DNA from: Leisingera aquaemixtae
GTDB lineage: Bacteria; Pseudomonadota; Alphaproteobacteria; Rhodobacterales; Rhodobacteraceae
Direction of reading: 5' to 3'
Assembly: GCF_019801145.1 (NCBI RefSeq)
Contig: NZ_JAHVJQ010000002.1
Coordinates: 1-64,000, forward strand
Length of the DNA stretch: 64,000 nucleotides
Shown here: positions 60,760 to 64,000 of the stretch, in pieces
How the letters are laid out: each line of letters starts with the position of its first letter
How positions within the stretch are numbered: position 1 is the first letter of the stretch
Position numbers and translations under genes: made by a program
The notes under the pieces: model-generated
Database searches by the model: none
Seen by the model: only the letters and a program-made list of their open reading frames with translations
Told to the model about the DNA's origin: nothing

Positions 60760-61650
60760 TCAGCGGCGTATGGCAAGCCGCGCGCAAAGCCAGCTGACCA
60801 GCATCAGGGCAAAGTCGACAGCCACCCAGGGCCGCAGCGCCTGCACGTCGGCCAGGTCGAAGGGGATCAGGAACAGCGCCAGCCCGTTGAGGCTGGTGGG
60901 GGAGCCGAACAGCAGCAGCGCGGTGACGTTGTTGAAGAAATGCACCGCCATCGCCGGGCCGAGGGTTCCGGCCCGCGCGGTCAGATCCGCCATCAGCACC
61001 CCGAACACCCCGGCCCAGGCGGTGATCAGCAGCGCATTGCCGCCGGCCTCGGCGGGCAGGTAGTGACCCAGCGCGAACAGCGCCGAGGGCACCAGCAGCC
61101 AGACCGCGGGGTGGCGGAACCGCGCCGCCAGCGCCTGCTGGATGTAGCCGCGGAACAGGATCTCCTCCGACCCGGTCTGCACCAGCACCGCGGCTATCGA
61201 CAGCGGCAGGATGCCCAGCCAGGTCCAGAACGGCAGGTTCTGGGTCATCGGCGGCCCCATGTCGTAGGGCGGCAAGGCCATCAGCAGCAGGCTGAGGCCC
61301 AGCAAGTACAGGCTGACCCGCCCGAACTGATGCGCCAAGGGGCGCAGGTGCCCGGTCACGGTGGCAAAACCGCGCTGGTGGAGCAGCCGCGCCGCCAGCG
61401 CCACCCCCAGCGGCAGAAAGGCAAAGCTGCCCAGCAGCACCAGCATCGCGCCGGGGGTGCTGCCGTCGGCCAGCCCCTGCAGCCAGTCGCCCGGGAACAG
61501 CCCGGCCAATGTCACCTGCAGCGCCGCGGTCAGGGAAAAGCTGACAGCCGCCACCAGCACCAGCCCCAGCATCAGCCGCCACAGCGCCGGCTGAATGCGG
61601 GCAAACCGCACCAATGCCTCATGCGCCCTGTAGCTGTGCCTGTCGTGCAT
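60760..61650 (-). CDS. CPBP-family intramembrane glutamic endopeptidase
   Basis: 296 residues with about eight membrane helices. The CPBP/Abi motifs are GSEEILFRGYIQQALAARF (Glu-Glu and Arg), FALGHYLPAEAGG (His) and MAVHFFNNVTALLLFG (His, Asn). These proteases cleave membrane-anchored substrates; in bacteria several are linked to peptide processing or self-immunity. No bacteriocin-like gene is nearby. The ATG at 61650 follows AGAGGAC. 63 bp upstream of accD on the same strand. Confidence 0.9.
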   Translation of the reverse strand: MHDRHSYRAHEALVRFARIQPALWRLMLGLVLVAAVSFSLTAALQVTLAGLFPGDWLQGLADGSTPGAMLVLLGSFAFLPLGVALAARLLHQRGFATVTGHLRPLAHQFGRVSLYLLGLSLLLMALPPYDMGPPMTQNLPFWTWLGILPLSIAAVLVQTGSEEILFRGYIQQALAARFRHPAVWLLVPSALFALGHYLPAEAGGNALLITAWAGVFGVLMADLTARAGTLGPAMAVHFFNNVTALLLFGSPTSLNGLALFLIPFDLADVQALRPWVAVDFALMLVSWLCARLAIRR

Positions 61651-61809
61651 ATGTCCTCTCCGGCCCGCGGCGGGCGGCAATCCGGCCTACGTTAGGCATT
61701 GCTGCAACGCCAAGGCAAGGGATGCACGGCCGGACGCGGTTCAGGCTTGCCGCAACATGGCCCTCTGCCTAATGAATTTATCAAAAAAACAGAACCGGCA
61801 GGACCAGCA

Positions 61810-62637
61810 GTGACCAGAAAAAGCAGCGGCAGACCCGCACCTTGCCCGCCTGCAGGCGGAAACGCGCTCAGACCGCGCGCGGCGGTGGCGGCCTTGCTGG
61901 CCGGACTGGCACTGGCGGGATGCAGCCCGGCGCCCCGGGAAATGGCTTTTGCCGCCAGCAGCGGCGGCAAGGCCCCGCGCGCAGGCGCCCAGGTGATGTC
62001 CTTCGCCGGCGGCGACGTGCTGCTGGCGGCGCCGGAGGCTTACTGCTTTGACCGCCGCAGCAGCCAGCCGGACAAGGACGGCGGCTTTGCCCTCCTGGCC
62101 CATTGCAGCCGGCTGGGCCGCCAGAACTGGTTCGGCGCCCGCAAATCGGCGGTGCTCACCGCCTCGATCGGCCCCGCCCGGCAGGATGCGGCAGCGCCGC
62201 AGGCCGCGGATATCGCCGCCATGTTCCCGGCCGCCAAGGTGCTGGAAACCAGCGAGGACCAGCTGCTGCCGCTGGTCAAGCTCGAGTTCCCCGGTGCCGT
62301 GGCCGAAAGCGCCAGCCCGGTGCACTGGCGCGGCGCCTTTGTGCTCGACCGCCACCTGGTGGCGCTGGCGCTCTACGCCCCCGAAGGCAGCCGGGCGCTT
62401 GGCAGCCACGGTGCTGCGCTCCTGAACGAGCTGACCCACCGCACGCTGGAGGCCTCCACCCTGCCGCCGCTGGAGGCCGCGCCCGGCCCCCGCGCCGCAG
62501 TCCCGGCGCTGGCTGCGGCTCCGGGCCTGCGGCCGCAAGCCCGCCCGGTGCAGTTGGCGGCGCAGAAGGTCCCCGCCGACGCAGAGACCGGCAAAAAACG
62601 CGGGCTGCGCCAGCGGATTGCCGGTTTATTTCAATAG
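61810..62637 (+). CDS. Putative lipoprotein of unknown function
   Basis: 275 residues from a GTG at 61810 (in-frame codons upstream to 61699 look non-coding). A basic stretch is followed by the hydrophobic ALLAGLALAGC, whose LAGC is a lipobox with acylated Cys near residue 37. The mature part contains YCFDRRSSQPDKDGGFALLA, ADIAAMFPAAKVLETSEDQL and a Pro/Ala-rich C-terminal linker ending in a basic KKRGLRQRIAGLFQ. I do not recognise a characterised family. Probably anchored to a membrane on the periplasmic side. The start is uncertain. Confidence 0.75.
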   Translation: MTRKSSGRPAPCPPAGGNALRPRAAVAALLAGLALAGCSPAPREMAFAASSGGKAPRAGAQVMSFAGGDVLLAAPEAYCFDRRSSQPDKDGGFALLAHCSRLGRQNWFGARKSAVLTASIGPARQDAAAPQAADIAAMFPAAKVLETSEDQLLPLVKLEFPGAVAESASPVHWRGAFVLDRHLVALALYAPEGSRALGSHGAALLNELTHRTLEASTLPPLEAAPGPRAAVPALAAAPGLRPQARPVQLAAQKVPADAETGKKRGLRQRIAGLFQ

Positions 62638-62726
62638 CCGCACGCGGTTACACTGCCGGCAGCGCCCGCGCCAGACGCGCCGGGCCAGGGCAAGCGATAA
62701 GGCCCCACAGGGCGGAAGAGAGCACG

Positions 62727-63488
62727 ATGGGCAGGATCATGGACCGGTTGCTTCACCTGCGCAGCCTGCGCCGCTGGCGCGCGGCGGCCGAGGACTCCGC
62801 CCGCGCGCCGCTGTCCGAACTGCGCCGCCAGCGCAACCAGGCCCGCCAGCTGCGCACCCATCTGGACCGGCTGATCCACACCGCCGACGGCCGCCTGGCG
62901 CTGCCGCAGATCGGCTCCTCCTTCTTTCCGCGCCCGCATGGCACCGACTGGTCCTGGCGCCCGGAACTGTGGCGCGGCCCGCTGCCGGAACGCGGGCTGT
63001 CCTCGGTTCCCACCAAGGCGCGGCTGGGAAATGAGGTGCAGCTGTTCCACGACTGCGCCTTCTCCGAACTGACCCTGCGCCAGCTCAGGAACACCCGGGA
63101 GGAGGACCTGGCCCCCTTCGGCCTGCGCATGGACGTGTTCAAATTCGACGGCTCTTTCCTGTCGCTGGTGATCGACCTGCCGCCGGAGGCCGCCGCCGGC
63201 ATGACCCGCCAGCACCTGCTGCGGATCGACAGCATCATCGAATCTGAAAAGCCGATCGAGATCTTCGCCCGGCTCAACATCCAGCACGGCCCCAACACCG
63301 AACAGTTGGTGCGCGAGCTGCCGCAGGAGGAAAAGAACATCGTGGTGGAATTCGACCTGGCCTATTCCCGCCTAAACGAAAAGCGGATCGAGAAGATCTG
63401 GCTCGACCTGATCTTCGAGGCGCCCGATATGAACCAGGTGGTCCTGCGCGACCTGACCTTCTCGCGCCACCGCCGCGCGGCGATCTGA
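62727..63488 (+). CDS. Conserved hypothetical protein, about 250 residues
   Basis: 253 residues, soluble, no signal peptide. It opens MGRIMDRLLHLRSLRRWRAA and contains a basic helical segment, then GSSFFPRPHGTDWSWRPELW, TKARLGNEVQLFHDCAFSEL and a predicted beta-rich C-terminal half with FKFDGSFLSLVIDLP and IFARLNIQHGPNTEQLVREL. It resembles a Rhodobacteraceae family often annotated as DUF6478, recalled without a database check. The next gene follows after 11 bp, and the pair probably forms an operon. Confidence 0.82.
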   Translation: MGRIMDRLLHLRSLRRWRAAAEDSARAPLSELRRQRNQARQLRTHLDRLIHTADGRLALPQIGSSFFPRPHGTDWSWRPELWRGPLPERGLSSVPTKARLGNEVQLFHDCAFSELTLRQLRNTREEDLAPFGLRMDVFKFDGSFLSLVIDLPPEAAAGMTRQHLLRIDSIIESEKPIEIFARLNIQHGPNTEQLVRELPQEEKNIVVEFDLAYSRLNEKRIEKIWLDLIFEAPDMNQVVLRDLTFSRHRRAAI

Positions 63489-63499
63489 GGAGCCCGAGC

Positions 63500-63877
63500 A
63501 TGAGCAGCCTGACCCTGACCAAAATCCGCTTCCGCAACGGCATCTGGGAGGGCAAGATCAGCAATGCCCCGGCCAGCGGCGCCAAGCCGGACATCACCGT
63601 GATGTTCCAGGATCAGCCGGTTGGATCGGTGATCCTGACCGAGGGCCAGACAGAGGGCGACTGGCTGGTCGCCATCCCGGTCCCGGCAGAGGCGCTGGCC
63701 GACGGGGTGCAGACCTTCGTGATCTTCGACGCCGCCGACAGCACCCGGCTGGGCGATTTCACCCTGATCGCGGGCGAGGCGGTGTCGGACGACCTGCGCG
63801 CCGAGGTGGAGCTGCTGCGCGCCGAGCTCGACATGCTGAAACGCGCCTTCCGCCGCCACTGCCTGGAAACGATGTAA
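63500..63877 (+). CDS. Small conserved hypothetical protein with C-terminal coiled coil
   Basis: 125 residues. A beta-rich N-terminal part (about 1-95: LTLTKIRFRNGIWEGKISNA, DITVMFQDQPVGSVILTEGQ) is followed by a short heptad-like helix (LRAEVELLRAELDMLKRAFR). No known family was recognised. It lies 11 bp after the 253-residue gene with GAGG before its ATG, so they are likely cotranscribed and may interact. Confidence 0.8.
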   Translation: MSSLTLTKIRFRNGIWEGKISNAPASGAKPDITVMFQDQPVGSVILTEGQTEGDWLVAIPVPAEALADGVQTFVIFDAADSTRLGDFTLIAGEAVSDDLRAEVELLRAELDMLKRAFRRHCLETM

Positions 63878-63884
63878 CCGCCAG

Positions 63885-64000
63885 TTATTCCAGCGCCTGG
63901 AAATGCTCTGCCAGCACCTGCATCAGTTTCGCGTGCGGGATCGGGCCATAGCTGCAGCGCGCCACACCTGCCTGCCGCGCCGTTTCCAGCGTGATGCCGC
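63885..64000 (-). CDS. Probable isocitrate lyase/PEP mutase family protein, C-terminal fragment
   Basis: Only the last 38 or so residues are in the window: a GITLETARQAGVARCSYGPI segment, then PHAKLMQVLAEHFQALE and a stop. The GVAR-S-GP pattern near the end is common in the PEP mutase/isocitrate lyase superfamily. The fragment is too short for a firm call or a specific reaction. Confidence 0.5.
   Translation of the reverse strand, partial: GITLETARQAGVARCSYGPIPHAKLMQVLAEHFQALE

Noticed and set aside
60760-61650. CPBP protease considered as a bacteriocin immunity gene
   Set aside because: No small leader-peptide gene or export system is nearby; it sits next to housekeeping accD.

Overview
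The window is GC-rich and densely coded, with short intergenic gaps and Rhodobacteraceae-type proteins throughout. Its gene content points to a marine Roseobacter-group alphaproteobacterium, most likely close to Leisingera, Phaeobacter or Ruegeria. The evidence is the methylated-amine gene set, an Irr-type iron operator in front of mbfA, a direct-repeat GTTC-N7-GTTC SOS box and the accD-folC pair. This placement is inferred from gene content, not from a phylogeny. No tRNA, rRNA, CRISPR array, insertion sequence or prophage was recognised.

Region 1 (1-22117) is a methylated-amine catabolic island. On the minus strand lie the 5' end of fhs, gmaS, mgsC, mgsB, mgsA, a 71-residue membrane protein and amtB. 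Divergent from amtB is the dimethylamine monooxygenase operon dmmD-dmmA-dmmB-dmmC. Next come an XRE-cupin regulator, a GntR/FCD regulator, a type I binding-protein homologue with no signal peptide, trimethylamine monooxygenase (tmm), a GlxA/AraC regulator, and a four-gene sarcosine-oxidase-type operon. The last is probably N-methylglutamate dehydrogenase (mgdABCD), because that activity is needed to finish the pathway. Together the genes take trimethylamine to TMAO, and dimethylamine to monomethylamine, gamma-glutamylmethylamide, N-methylglutamate, and finally glutamate plus a C1 unit for tetrahydrofolate. The TMAO demethylase that would join the two halves is not in the window. The dmm and tmm promoters share a near-identical block of about 55 bp with two operator-like sites spaced three helical turns apart.

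Region 2 (22391-30749) is a homoprotocatechuate meta-cleavage cluster: a divergent hpaR, then hpaF-hpaE-hpaD, a second unrelated ring-cleavage dioxygenase, an aromatic-amino-acid decarboxylase homologue, and hpaG-hpaH-hpaI. It carries two non-homologous enzymes for the same ring-opening step and an embedded decarboxylase that could supply the pathway from tyrosine or DOPA.

Region 3 (30948-64000) is mostly housekeeping and conserved Roseobacter genes. It includes a MuiA-like secreted protein, asd, transporters, a DUF3095 protein with cyclase-like motifs, carbonic anhydrase, an M17 peptidase with an NlpC/P60 enzyme, an orphan imuB behind a LexA box, cytochrome c', mbfA behind a perfect Irr box, fghA-sthA, zapE-bestrophin, accD-folC and a CPBP protease. 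Several intergenic gaps hold related GC-rich dispersed repeats. One lower-GC stretch (about 55450-56110) codes for a short secreted orphan protein. The window ends inside a probable PEP-mutase/isocitrate-lyase family gene.
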